A stretch of 64,000 nt of DNA, from assembly GCA_030867875.1 (NCBI GenBank), contig JAOWCC010000330.1, forward strand, positions 1-64,000, in the 5' to 3' direction. The notes below the pieces were generated by a model. The model was not told the DNA's origin, made no database searches, and worked only from the letters and a program-made list of their open reading frames with translations. The first letter of the stretch is position 1; each line of letters opens with the position of its first letter. The stretch is from Actinernus sp. WN-2022 (lineage: Eukaryota > Cnidaria > Anthozoa > Actiniaria > Actinernidae). Of the stretch, positions 32,828 to 42,849 are shown piece after piece. Both the position numbers and the translations under genes were made by a program.

Positions 32828-35800
32828 CTCCTCTGGAATGGTGTTTTTGTGCCCATAGGCTAGTATATCGATCCCGTTTGCTGAAATCCGTCGCTTAGAG
32901 TCAAATAGTGAGAGAGAGACTTAATTTGTTCATATGCATACCATACATCTTGTGCCCTTCACTTCGAAGCATATCCATACCATGGCGGAATACTTTCTTA
33001 TCTAGCAAGCACTCTTTGTATTACTCATGACGAATACGATATTTCACAACTGCCTTCTTGGTGCCTTTAGCTTTCCGAATCTCAACACCATCTACTTTCA
33101 ATATTGAGTAGAGCTTCGATCGTAGTCCAACATATTCAACAATGGGAACACCTCTACATTCGTCTTTCATTTTACCAAGTACTTTCTTGTTGCCTGTGTT
33201 ATACAGCGGGTGGTCTTTGCTGTAGTTGCTTGTATCATATAGATGTTTGTTGATAGTCATGTCCGCATAGATGTCTTCAGTTTCAATGTGTAGTAGGAGA
33301 CTGTCGGTGTCTGTGTAGAGTAGTTTACAGCGTTGTCCATACTGCTTCTTGAGCTCGTTGTAGTAGAAGTCATACATCAGATGTTTTGAGAGATCTAGAA
33401 TTGACATTCCAACATATATTGGACGGTTCAGAAGTAGCTTGCTTTTGTAGTTGTGTACGGCGGCTAGATCATTGTCAAAGATTGCGAGCATAGCTAGGTT
33501 TATTCAAGAGACGCTGTAGTCTGATTCCTTCTGAAGAGCGCACTAGTTTGACATCTACACGCTTACGTAGATTTTCCATTGTTTTGCCGAAAACGGAATT
33601 GTTCATCAGCTTGTAGAGGTCTTGCTCGAAAGTGCTCTTCGCTTGTTTTCGTAGCTCTGTATTCATTCGTATGTATGGCTCCATCCATGGGGATTGATCG
33701 AATCGTAGTTCTCTGTGGATCTTATGGAGACGCATACCTAGAGATAAGTATAGTTGTAGGTTGCGGTAGTGAAGCACATATCGTTCTTTGTTGCGAAGGG
33801 TAGGCACAAGCTTTCCCACTTTCAAAGATCCGTTGCCTTTGTAGAGTGTCTCAGACAGATCGGTTTGATACTCTGATAACCAAGCTTTATCCACCTGCAT
33901 TCTCTCTGGAGCTAGTGGATAGCTGTTGTGCATATCGTGGAGTTTTCGAGGATACTCAAGGTCAACTTCGAGGATGTAACCTTTATCTGAATTGTCCGCA
34001 AGATTGGTGATTTGTTCTTCTGTTGGTGTGCACCACTCAAACCCTCCTGTTGGTAGATATTGACTCATAGCCCAGCCATAGAGATTGTTAGAATCGAGGT
34101 AGACTATATGGCTCTTTGGCTTCTGTAGATCGAAATTAGGCACGTGGGGGTTGTTTGCTTTGGCATAACGCTGAGGCGCCATAGATATACCACCACGCAG
34201 ACCTTTCTCAACAAATAGATGCATGTCATAGTTGGTTAATAGTTCAAGCTCCACACCAGTCTTCTTTAATAATGCATCCCATGAGAGTCCTGGACTAGTA
34301 TAGTATTGGGCCGGGTCTAATCCATGCATGCATGTCGTGCGAAAGGTCTCAAACACATCTGCTAGAAGAAGAACGTCGGTTTGAAGGTAAAGGTCATGGT
34401 AGTCTCCCAACGTTTCACAACCAAATACCTTCCAAACTTCTAGTGCGTGTTCGTAGTCCTCGTCGGATATGTCCTCTAGGTTTAGTTTACTATAAAATGC
34501 TTCTTTCGGCGGAAGAGAAGTCTCTGTGAATCTCTCCAAATAGTCCATGTACTCGTATGGATAAACGCCTTTGCGCCCAAGACGGTGTGCATTCAGGGGT
34601 GTATTTGTAATGGTTATTGGGAGGGCGAGACGGGTCGAGTTGCTTAATGCTCCCTTCTCCACACTTTGGGCAAGTCCCCACTAGCTCCCAAGCCTCGTTA
34701 ATGACAATCAGCTCGGTCTTATTACATCGTTTACATTTGTCTGGAGCTGCCTCTATAGTACAACAAACCAATTTGTCGAGAGAGGATAGTAGGAATTGTG
34801 CGCTATCGATGAACCGTAGGTTGGCAAGTGAGAATGAAATATATTTCTCCATATTGTTTGGGATGCAAGAGATATCGCCCTCTGTCTTGGAGATGGATTA
34901 CATCAGTAGGTGAGAATGATAGCCGCGCAAGTTGCGGAATACAACTGGAATGGTAGGTGAGATACGCAATTTGAGGTTACATACTCTATGTGGAGCACCT
35001 CTAAACTCACCTGTGATATGGCAGTGGTCACGTACGCGATCTCTACCAACCAAAGGCTTCTGATAAATGTGACAAATCGTTGCTATATTATAGTCCCTCT
35101 GGATTTTTGGTGACATACATAGCGGCTTGGTCTCTTGGGCTTTGATCTTTGCCTCCTCTTCTTGTATGCATCGTAGAAAGCGCTCGATAGTTTCTATACC
35201 TCGATATAGTACATGTGGTTCGCTATAACTATCGGAACGTATAACGATATAGGAAAATCCACAGGGAATATGTTCTTCTGTCTTTTGTGTGTTGCTCTTC
35301 TTAGGGTCTTGGGCTGGTCCTTCGATCTTAGTGGTTAAAGCCTCAAAGTCGGCATAGATAATGTAGGGAACTTTGAGCTGTTTATGAATATTCTGAAAGG
35401 AGACTATGTTGTTCTCATTGGTAGGCATTTCAATGCGAATGGCTCGGTCATCGACACCGTTACACTCTGGAATGTGCTTTTCTAGGAGGGCGTTTGTAGT
35501 GTATCCATGTAGACATCGCTTGCAGAAGTGTTTCCTCTCGGTGTTTTGTCTGATTGAATAGGAGGCGGTTGAAGTCCTTGATCCAACAGTAGTGTTGCAA
35601 CCCGCTGTCTTGGTGTTCTATAAGCAAGAGGTTAACTCGTGTTGAGAAAGTCTCCTTTGAGATGTGGTGTACAACTAAACACTTTTCCTTCGGATCCCAA
35701 CCATATACATTGATAGAGATCTTGTTTTGCTTCTCTACTCGTTTTATTTGTGAGATTGGTGTTGGCGCATCCACCCCATCGAAGTTCAACCCATCGTCTT

Positions 35801-36212
35801 TTCGGTACTTCGACATTCTCTGAGGGTCTTTTGCGGCTGGAAACAGCGCGGTACGTAGCGACCAACGTAAGCAGTAGTTGTGGATCTGAGCATGTGCTTC
35901 TACTATTACCCCACTGATCTCAGCATCGTTTGTCAAAACGGCTTGCGAACTCCGAAAGGTAGCTATCTCATATACTGAACCCTCAGGTTTGTCAAGGCGG
36001 AGTGTGATATTCAAAGCTAGCTGAAACTTAAGGCTATTGAGGTCTTGGAGCTCTTCCTCGAGCTCTTCGGTAGTCTGCTTCCGCACACCGGCGAGGAAAG
36101 CATCTGGGTCTGCTCCTAGAGGATTACCATCTGGAACGTCCATCTTCCATCCGCGTAAATAATCCCCAATGGCCCTGGGCGCTCGAACGAATGTGAGCAT
36201 ATGTTCAGCCAT
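32828..36212 (-). pseudogene. Protein-primed family B DNA polymerase (Polinton-like)
   Basis: Replicative polymerase read from 36212 leftwards. 36212-35460 is an N-terminal region of unassigned function ending, in another frame, with a zinc-finger-like HFCKRCLHGYTTNALLEKHI then PEC. 35428-34898 carries Exo I YIIYADFEAL, the Cys-His element VRDHCHITGEFRGAPHRVCN and LRGYHSHLLM. Exo III follows near MEKYISFSLANLRFIDS (34852). Palm and fingers at 34662-33475 have YLDSNNLYGWAMSQYLP (motif A) and YKLMNNSVFGKTMEN (motif B). 33491-33021 has LLYTDTDSLLLH (motif C), and the C-terminus runs to SANGIDILAYGHKN near 32850. Breaks: frameshift about 35535, stop 34898, frame changes about 34610 and 33485, stop at 33021. 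It converges on and nearly overlaps the integrase end. Confidence 0.9.
34620..34790 (-). other. C4 zinc-ribbon-like insert in the polymerase
   Basis: Between the Exo III region (SSLDKLV) and the conserved GVYPYEYMDYLERF start of the polymerase domain lie about 60 residues with CKRCNKTELIVINEAWELVG then TCPKCG, a C-x2-C-x17-C-x2-C arrangement typical of a zinc ribbon. From memory, related polymerases have a shorter cysteine-free linker here. The frame changes near its end, so the last residues are uncertain. Confidence 0.55.
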
Positions 36213-36270
36213 AGTATAATACCTTATAAATGTCCTCCTCTAATTGGGTGTCAAAATACAATAAGTGTAC

Positions 36271-36525
36271 AGTAGAATATAATATGGGGGTTCTGGTCGC
36301 AGTACCTTTGTTTTTTATTGTATGTCACGTTTGATGGCCCCCGAATCCCAACGTATTTGTTGGCGTCTATTGTACCTAATTACAACATCTATGGTACTCA
36401 ATAGATAATAAGTTGGGATTTGGTACAATAGACGCCAAAAAATGCGGTGGGGGAGGGGGTCATCGAATGTGAGATGCAACAAAAAACGGAGGTGCTGCGC
36501 CAGAACCCCCATATTATATACTACT
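36271..36525. repeat. About 105-bp inverted arms beyond the polymerase
   Basis: AGTAGAATATAATATGGGGG on the left and its near complement on the right (36506-36525) open two arms that match, with gaps, to a centre near 36395 (GGCGTCTATTGTACC / GGTACAATAGACGCC). It may be a terminal repeat remnant of the Polinton-like element, since such termini begin with AG, or a MITE inserted at its edge. Confidence 0.65.
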
Positions 36526-36544
36526 ATTCACAAACTCACACTTA

Positions 36545-37160
36545 ATTTTAAGATTATAAATAATTTAAGCCCGCTTTATCTCAACGAATTGCTCCCTTCC
36601 AGAGCTTGTGATATATAGAACACATTTCCCCTTACGTCCACACAACATTTCACGCTGTATCCTGTCGGTACAGAACATTACAAGAAATATTTCTTCCCGT
36701 CTGCTACTAAGTTGTGGAATTAGATTGATATCGAAATTCGTTCGCTTGATGCATTATGTCCCTTTAAGAGAGCGTTAGTCGGTCTCTTTAATGTCCCGGA
36801 TTATTTTAAGCCTTTCGATTACTCACTTCATAGGTATTCTTTTATAATTATTCAAGATCTTTAAGATTGGGATCAGGGTTTCTCCTGCATGTAGCTGTGG
36901 TTTTAGTAAGGAAAGTATATCGCATTTTTTTACACTGTCCCTCAGACCAAATTTGCTCTCCGCTGCTGGTTGAGCTTTTCAGCCTCTCAAAAAATCGTAC
37001 TCTTTCTATTTGGATCTTCCTTATTAACCAACAATGAAAATGTTGATATTTTTACCACGCTCAGTATTATAAAAGAGAGTCTAATCGTTTTCATCTGTCA
37101 TAACTTAATCACTTTAAAAATATTAGTATTTCTTTATCGTATAGTCTGTAGTTTGTAACG
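36545..37160 (+). mobile_element. LINE 3' fragment with a C-terminal zinc-knuckle motif
   Basis: Plus strand: PLYLNELLPSR, FFPSATKLWN and SLDALCPFKRALVGLF form the LINE C-terminal tail, then CSCGFSKESISHFF and nearby Cys residues form the CCHC-like knuckle found at the end of some LINE ORF2 proteins (about 36880-36960). Stops and frameshifts throughout. Confidence 0.7.
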
Positions 37161-37724
37161 TCCGTCTCTTAAAGGTATAATACTGATATAAAGTGTGAGC
37201 TCCCTAGATCAGCTAATAGAGCTCTTGGGGTGAACTCGTAATAAAAAAAAGTATGTTTAAATAAACAAAAAAAAATTTTTCATCGTGAGGCCAAGGGCCT
37301 GGAACAAGTAATAGCTAGTCGAGCAAGTTTCTTGAACAATAGAAATTGTGTCTTGTGTTCATGTTGTTCGATATTTGACACTAACCCGGTTTTCCCATGA
37401 GATAGAATGCACATTACAATTTATTCCACTATTTTGTCAAAAACGTTTTCCCTCTGTTATTAACAAGTAATTGCATGGGTCCTCATAAACTTAAGGATTA
37501 ATTTCACTTGTGTCTATAAAGGTGATAAAATTGCTCTGATCGCTGCATGACTTGGGAAATTTTGTAAAGTTTAAAAACATGCGAAATTAGTCCTTCATTT
37601 TACTTGACCCCATGTGATTACCTATAAATATTAGAGAGAAGGAGTGCCAATTGTTTTTATTCCTGGTTCCCTGAGCCAGTGAAGATTTCAGAGGCTCAAC
37701 AACAAAAAATATTAATGTATAATA

Positions 37725-38190
37725 AACACCCGGTGAATATTATTATGGCTAAATTTTAGATAAAGCATGGGCATTTGTTTAAGAAAATGCAGAATTACTT
37801 GAATCACTGCAGAGGTTACATGACTAAAATGCATTGCAGTACATGTTCAATGTAAGTTGTATTTTCTCAAATACAAGCCCTGGCATTTCATGAAATTTGG
37901 CTCGTGTACCAGGTTGTTCAAAGGGTGGATAGCTTAGGGATTTATCCAGTGGATAAAGTTATCCACCCTTTGAACAACCGGGCCCTGGTCTACAGAGCAA
38001 AATTTTATAAGTAAATATCAGGGTTTGTATTTAAGAAAATACAACTTACATTGTACATGTACCAGTTTTGCAATGCATTTTAGTCAGGTAACATTTGTAA
38101 TTCAAGTAATTCTGCACTTTCCCAAACAAATGCCCACGATTTACTTAAAATTTAGCTATACTAATATTGACTCAGTGTTTATTTAAACAA
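37725..38190. repeat. Large palindrome
   Basis: Arms of roughly 180 bp: GGGCATTTGTTTAAGAAAAT, GAATTACTTGAATCACTGCA and CTAAAATGCATTGCA on the left recur as complements on the right. At the centre lies a tighter hairpin (37912-37981). Confidence 0.8.
37912..37981. repeat. Hairpin, GGTTGTTCAAAG family relative
   Basis: GGTTGTTCAAAGGGTGGATA pairs with TTATCCACCCTTTGAACAAC. The first 12 bases match the ends of the MITEs at 17708 and 52395; the next 8 differ. A single arm of the same kind (TATCCACCCTTTGAACAACT) occurs at about 41111-41130. Confidence 0.85.
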
Positions 38191-38373
38191 TATAACACGC
38201 TTTCCATGTCTTTGTTCTCTTATATAAACACTTGGGAGATGTTGGGAGAACAAAGAAAAAATTTAAAATCACGAGCCGCTAGGCGAGTGATTTTCAAGTT
38301 TTTCTGCGTTCTCCCAACATATCCCAAGTGTTTATATAAGAGAACAAAGACATGGAAAGCGTGTTATATTGCT
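38189..38373. repeat. Long perfect-like hairpin
   Basis: AATATAACACGCTTTCCATG...GGGAGAAC (38189-38251) and its complement (38311-38373) form a stem of about 60 bp with very few mismatches around a 60-bp loop. Confidence 0.9.
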
Positions 38374-39347
38374 TTTATAAAATAACGAACAGGAAAAACA
38401 CGAGAAATAAATCTTACGCACGCACGATCAGAAGATCAATTCTCCTAACGGTAACAGTCGTCAGAAATCGACGGGCGACGGTGAGTTTGCACAGCGCGCG
38501 AAATCCCCCGATACAGAACTGAGAAAAACGAAGGAATGCTCTGTGTCGTCTGTCAATGTGTGGCTCTATTTTAAAAACATCTCCTTCAACATTCCCCGAA
38601 ACGAATAAGTCGGAATTCAATACATGCTTTCCCGTAAGGCATTCAAGGAGTGGTGGACTTGAAGTGGATGATTGTGTCGCTGAATGACAGAATGTACACG
38701 AGGAAACAGGATTCCCCTGTTGAACTTTGAAGCAGGTTTTAGTTGAATGAACTTTTATTTCCCCCAAACGCAATGGAAAGATCTAGTTGTTGGAACCTTC
38801 CTTCCAATGAGATGAGGCTAAGAGTGCAAGGTAAGAGGGAAAAGCTCATTTTGTTCTGTGAAAAAAAATCAACAAAATACCAACTTCACAACTGTCGCAC
38901 GTGAGTTTGCAAAATTCATGTAGTTCACTAGTTGTTCATAAAATGGCAAGAAAGCTAAAAACCTTATCTGAATTATCTAAGACCAAACAGGGTGAATGAA
39001 AACGATTGGCCTTATATGAAGGCTTATTATTTCGTGACTTCGTCGCCGACAAAATGTCGGACTTGAAGTTGAACCGTACGCGTATTAGTTTAAATTTAGT
39101 TTGGGATAAAAAATGACATACCCTGGTGCCAGAGGTTCTAGGGTTTGGTTCTAGGTTTTGTTTAGGTTATGTTAGCGCTTCGCGCCTTAACCTAACCTAG
39201 ATAAAAAACCTAGAACCTCTGGCAACCAGGGTTAAAATGGCATAGACAAAAATTGAAAGAGTGTTGCCTTGCTTTTCCCTCTCGTCTACTCTAGTCTCTA
39301 GCTCGATTCCTCACTCTATTCGTCTATAAGGAGGTTGTTTAAAAACT

Positions 39348-39592
39348 ATGTAGGTATGATATGAACATGATTTCATATCATACCTACATATACATATATA
39401 ATCGCCGTGACCCCATAAAACGCACCAATACCCACGATTGCTCTCATCCGACTTGATAGCTCAGTTGGTAGAGCGCCAGACATGCAATCTGGAGGTCGTT
39501 GGGTTCGAGTCCCACTTGGGTCAGAGATTTTTTCTCTTTCCCTCGTAGGGCGTGCACACATAGCACTACAGCATACCACTTTAAATCACATG
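39348..39592 (+). mobile_element. 245-bp tRNA-containing insertion with a 5' hairpin
   Basis: Flanked by a perfect 10-bp duplication TTTAAAAACT (39338-39347 and 39593-39602). The uninterrupted site is seen in the R1 copy near 21880 as its complement. It starts with a perfect 18-bp hairpin (39348-39365 / 39372-39389, arm ATGTAGGTATGATATGAA) and holds a tRNA-like sequence. A SINE-like origin is likely, but the hairpin ahead of the tRNA is unusual. Confidence 0.85.
39450..39523 (+). tRNA. tRNA-like sequence (pseudo-tRNA or SINE head)
   Basis: 74 nt with A box TAGCTCAGTTGGTAGAGC and B box GGTTCGAGTCC. Acceptor GACTTGA pairs with TTGGGTC using three G-U pairs. The anticodon stem CCAGA/TCTGG encloses CATGCAA, giving TGC in the anticodon place, but position 33 is A instead of U and the T stem has a mismatch. 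Most likely not a working tRNA; a polymerase III promoter is plausible. Confidence 0.55.
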
Positions 39593-39643
39593 TTTAAAAA
39601 CTAGACTTGTTAGCCGTTTGTGTGTTTTAGTTTTACCGTACAA

Positions 39644-40477
39644 CATGTCCAGAAAAGTCGAATCAAAATGGGCAGGGTTTAATATTTTATTATTGCTGTG
39701 CCATTCATTATTATAATTTTATTACGGAGCTGGTTGGTTCACACAGACACGTGATACGATTTTCTGAATTAATCAAAAATGGCGACTCGAGCTTGAGCGA
39801 GACGGGAGAAAAATTCAAAGTTGCCGCGAACTCCCATAAACCATCACTTCTCCTCGGTACTAGTCCCAATTCAAAAACAAACAACAAGGAACGCCTGCTA
39901 GATAATTTTACAAGATGGCCGACTCGTCGAAGCAGAGAAAGGGGAGCAAATGCTCTATTTTTACCCAATCTGTGGCTAGTTATGAGACTCTACTGGCAAG
40001 TCCTTTGAACCTTCATTATTACACAAACTGGGTTTGCAAAACCGAGCCGAGTTTAGGACACAAAGTGCTGGAATTAGGGTAAAATCACGACGCGATATTC
40101 GATCTTTCAAAAGGAATCGAAGGTGAGGATAGGAGCGCTCGATAAGTATTGCAAACGAAGTCATAATGCAAGCTGTTGAGGTCTTTCGTCATACTACTCT
40201 TTAAAATGGCGACTTGATTCTCAGTGCAGCGCGATATCTCCCAAAAACGACCCGATATTCAACGCTAAGTTGCCGTTTTTGCCTTCAAAGCCAAGCTTAT
40301 TAGTGTGTTGTTCTATATAGAACCAATGTAAGTTGGGATTTTTATTGTGCTTAGAAATATCAGAACATGAACATTTTAGCACCATACATTTACTGTAATG
40401 TTGAGAACGTCCCAGAGGGCAAAATTTTCTAAGTGTCACGCTTCAACTGCGCATGTCCATTCGATTTTTCTGGCCAT
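39644..40477. mobile_element. Inverted-repeat element nested in R1
   Basis: Ends CCAGAAAAGTCGAAT (about 39649) and ATTCGATTTTTCTGG (about 40459-40473) are inverted copies, and R1 homology resumes on both sides (ACCGTAC before, AAATAAGTTAAACG after). No transposase recognised. Confidence 0.7.
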
Positions 40478-41130
40478 GAAATAAGTTAAACGAAAAGTCA
40501 CTAAGTGGTTTTGACTTTTGTTTGTTGGATCCGCGAATAGAAATATATTGGCCGATTTGATAACTTCGTCGATTGGCTGTATTTTTGTTAAATATATCTG
40601 TCGGGTTTGCTGATTACAATCATATTGAAAGCCAACGCTTGGTGAAGACATTCTTCCTCGTCGTTTGCCATTTTGATTTCATTCACAATCGCGTGCCAGC
40701 GAATTTCCATGTCTATGGACTCTCATATAAACACGGCTTTCAGCCAATCAGCGCGCGAGTTTCCTCTGGGTTATTTTATAATAGACATTAATCTTTTTTT
40801 GTTGTTGAGAGCCTCATTTCTGCAATCCTCACTGGCTCAGGGAATTAGGAATAAAAAAAGGCCACTACTCTCTAATATTTATAGTTAATCGCATGGGGCC
40901 GAGTAAAATGAAGGATACATTTTACACGTTTTAAAATTTACAAAATTTCCCAAGTCATGCAGCGAAGCAATTTTATCAATTTTGAAGACACAAGTGAAAT
41001 TAATCCTTATGTTTACGAGAACCCATGCGATTACTTGTTAAAAACATAGAGGACAAGCAGTTTTGACAAAATAGTGGAAACAATTGTAATGTGCATTCTA
41101 CCCACCTTTTATCCACCCTTTGAACAACTG

Positions 41131-41985
41131 AACCCTTGCATGTATTTGAACCTGCCCCAGCATTTTTAAACATGAACACATTTTTGTATTTGCTTGACAA
41201 CTTCATTTTTGTAGTCCATTTGAATTAACCAGAAACATTCTTTCCTCTGTCTATAATTACAAATATGGAAAGTAAGCAGAAATAAAACTGGTATACCCTG
41301 GTTCATGTACATGTAAAATGGTATATTGACATGATGTTTAGTTAAAGGCAGGATTTTCAATAAACATTGTGGTCTCGAATAAATGGTGGTCCCTGTAAGT
41401 TATCGGTATGTCTATACATTTGTTAGTAGATTGCATGATCCAGATATAATAATAACACTTGAAACATTTCTTGATGAGTGTGGTGCCCTAGAAAGTGTAA
41501 AGCTTGCATGGTCAGTAAGGTGTTTGTAATATGGCATTTTTCATAAAGTAAATGTTTTTGAAGCACTGATATAAAATCATAAAACTCATTCATGTTGGCA
41601 TTGTCCTAGCCTGCGAAAGCAGCTGCAACTTTCTGCTCGCTCCGAAACGGATTCCTCCAAAGAAATGTCTGCAGGGCGAGCGACAAAATTCGATATTGAT
41701 GATGTATTTTTGCCGTGAAACTGGTAAAAAAATATAGAAGACAAAAGGATTGATGATTGCCCAATCATGCATAAATTATTTTTTTGAACAAGCTTCGAGT
41801 GCAAACTGCAAAGCAAGTGTAGGGAAAGATTGTCTTTGGATGTATTTAAACATTGTGTCAAAGAGTTATACAGGCCCTGCTTTTAGCTTTCAATCCCTCA
41901 CAAACAGGTCGGGTCAATTCCTTATGCAACTGTTTCTTTGGGGGCTAATTATTTTGGGGCTGTTTTTGCTTCCATAAAACCCAAA
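41131..41985. other. Unassigned sequence
   Basis: No repeat or open frame with recognisable content between the composite repeat and the LINE. Confidence 0.3.
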
Positions 41986-42049
41986 TTGACCCCAGTGTCT
42001 TCCAAATCATCAAAGAGAACGGAAAACCCACAGCGAAAATAACCCGAAT

Positions 42050-42500
42050 GGTAGGAAAGTTCTGATCATTGGTAATTCGATAGTAAAGAACGTAAGCCCC
42101 AACAAGATAAATAAAGCGTGTGGCAGACAAGTTGTTTGCAAGTCGCTAAGTGGAGCTAGAGTCGATGAGGTTTGGTCCGAAGCCCGTTCCTTTATGGCCG
42201 AGGGTGATAAAGAAAAGAAGAATGTACTCATAATACATGTAGGAACAAACGATCTAGCGAGAAACAGCGTTAAAAAGGTGGAGAAGAGTCTTGAATGCCT
42301 AGTAACAGAGTTTAAACCCTCCGTAGAAGCAATGGCCATTTCAAGTGTGACTACAAGACTGGATAACCCAGTGCTAATGAGGAAGGTAGATGGACTCAAT
42401 AGTTCTATTAGGGCAATCTGTAAGAAGAGAGGCATTGGCTTAATCGATAACAACAACATCGGAGCTCAGCACCAGTCAATGGTTCGAATCTTCACCTAAA
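42050..42500 (+). pseudogene. SGNH esterase-like part of LINE ORF1
   Basis: VLIIGNSIVKNVSPNKI (block I with Asp changed to Asn), then SGARVDEVWSEARSFMA and NVLIIHVGTNDLARNS (block III) and IGLIDNNNI. Parallel to the SGNH part of ORF1 at 15.6-16.0 kb. In SGNH hydrolases the block-I GDS holds the nucleophile serine; here GNS keeps the serine. No SAP or coiled coil is present; the 5' end is missing. Confidence 0.78.
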
Positions 42501-42849
42501 TCCAAATGGCGACAGGAAGCTGGGCAGCAACTTTTGCGGGTACCTGAGGTCTATTTGCGATAATGAGGGCCAGAAGACGCATTTTCAAGGGTCCTACAAA
42601 AACCACGATCCAAGAAACTGGAGAGCGTACTTGGATCACGTAGCCCGAGTAACATTATCTATGCGGCTCGCATAAATCACCAGGAAGAAGCATCGGTCGA
42701 ATCACAAGAGACATGACAATTAACCCAAACTAACAACCAGTGGCACCACTGTAACAATACTGATACTAGCTGCAGTCCACCCATCATCCCACCCATAGTA
42801 AATAACACACACTAATATTCATTCAACGCAAGGTGAGCCTATTATGCCT

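Larger units (their letters stand above)
38390..40790 (-). repeat. Interspersed repeat R1, inverted copy with two insertions
   Basis: Minus-strand counterpart of 21590-22640. Homologous parts are 38390-39347, 39593-39643 and 40478-40790. The insertions at 39348-39592 and about 39644-40477 are absent from the copy at 21.6-22.6 kb. Confidence 0.8.
37390..41110. repeat. 3.7-kb composite region with about 330-bp inverted ends
   Basis: 37390-37725 and 40785-41110 are inverted copies; shared landmarks include AGAATGCACATTACAA, AAGGATTAATTTCACTTGTG, GCATGACTTGGGAAATTTTG and TTCCCTGAGCCAGTGA. Inside are a large palindrome (37725-38190), a hairpin (38189-38373) and an inverted copy of repeat R1 with two insertions of its own. 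No protein recognised. Confidence 0.7.

Noticed and set aside
33579..34913. Plus-strand ORFs opposite the polymerase
   Set aside because: Shadows of the polymerase frames.
33021..36212. Bacterial or phage contamination because of the polymerase
   Set aside because: The polymerase type and its partner integrase are typical of eukaryotic Polintons, and they lie amid eukaryotic repeats on both sides.
39450..39523. Functional tRNA gene with TGC anticodon
   Set aside because: A instead of U at position 33, weak acceptor and T stems, and location within a 245-bp retroposed unit.
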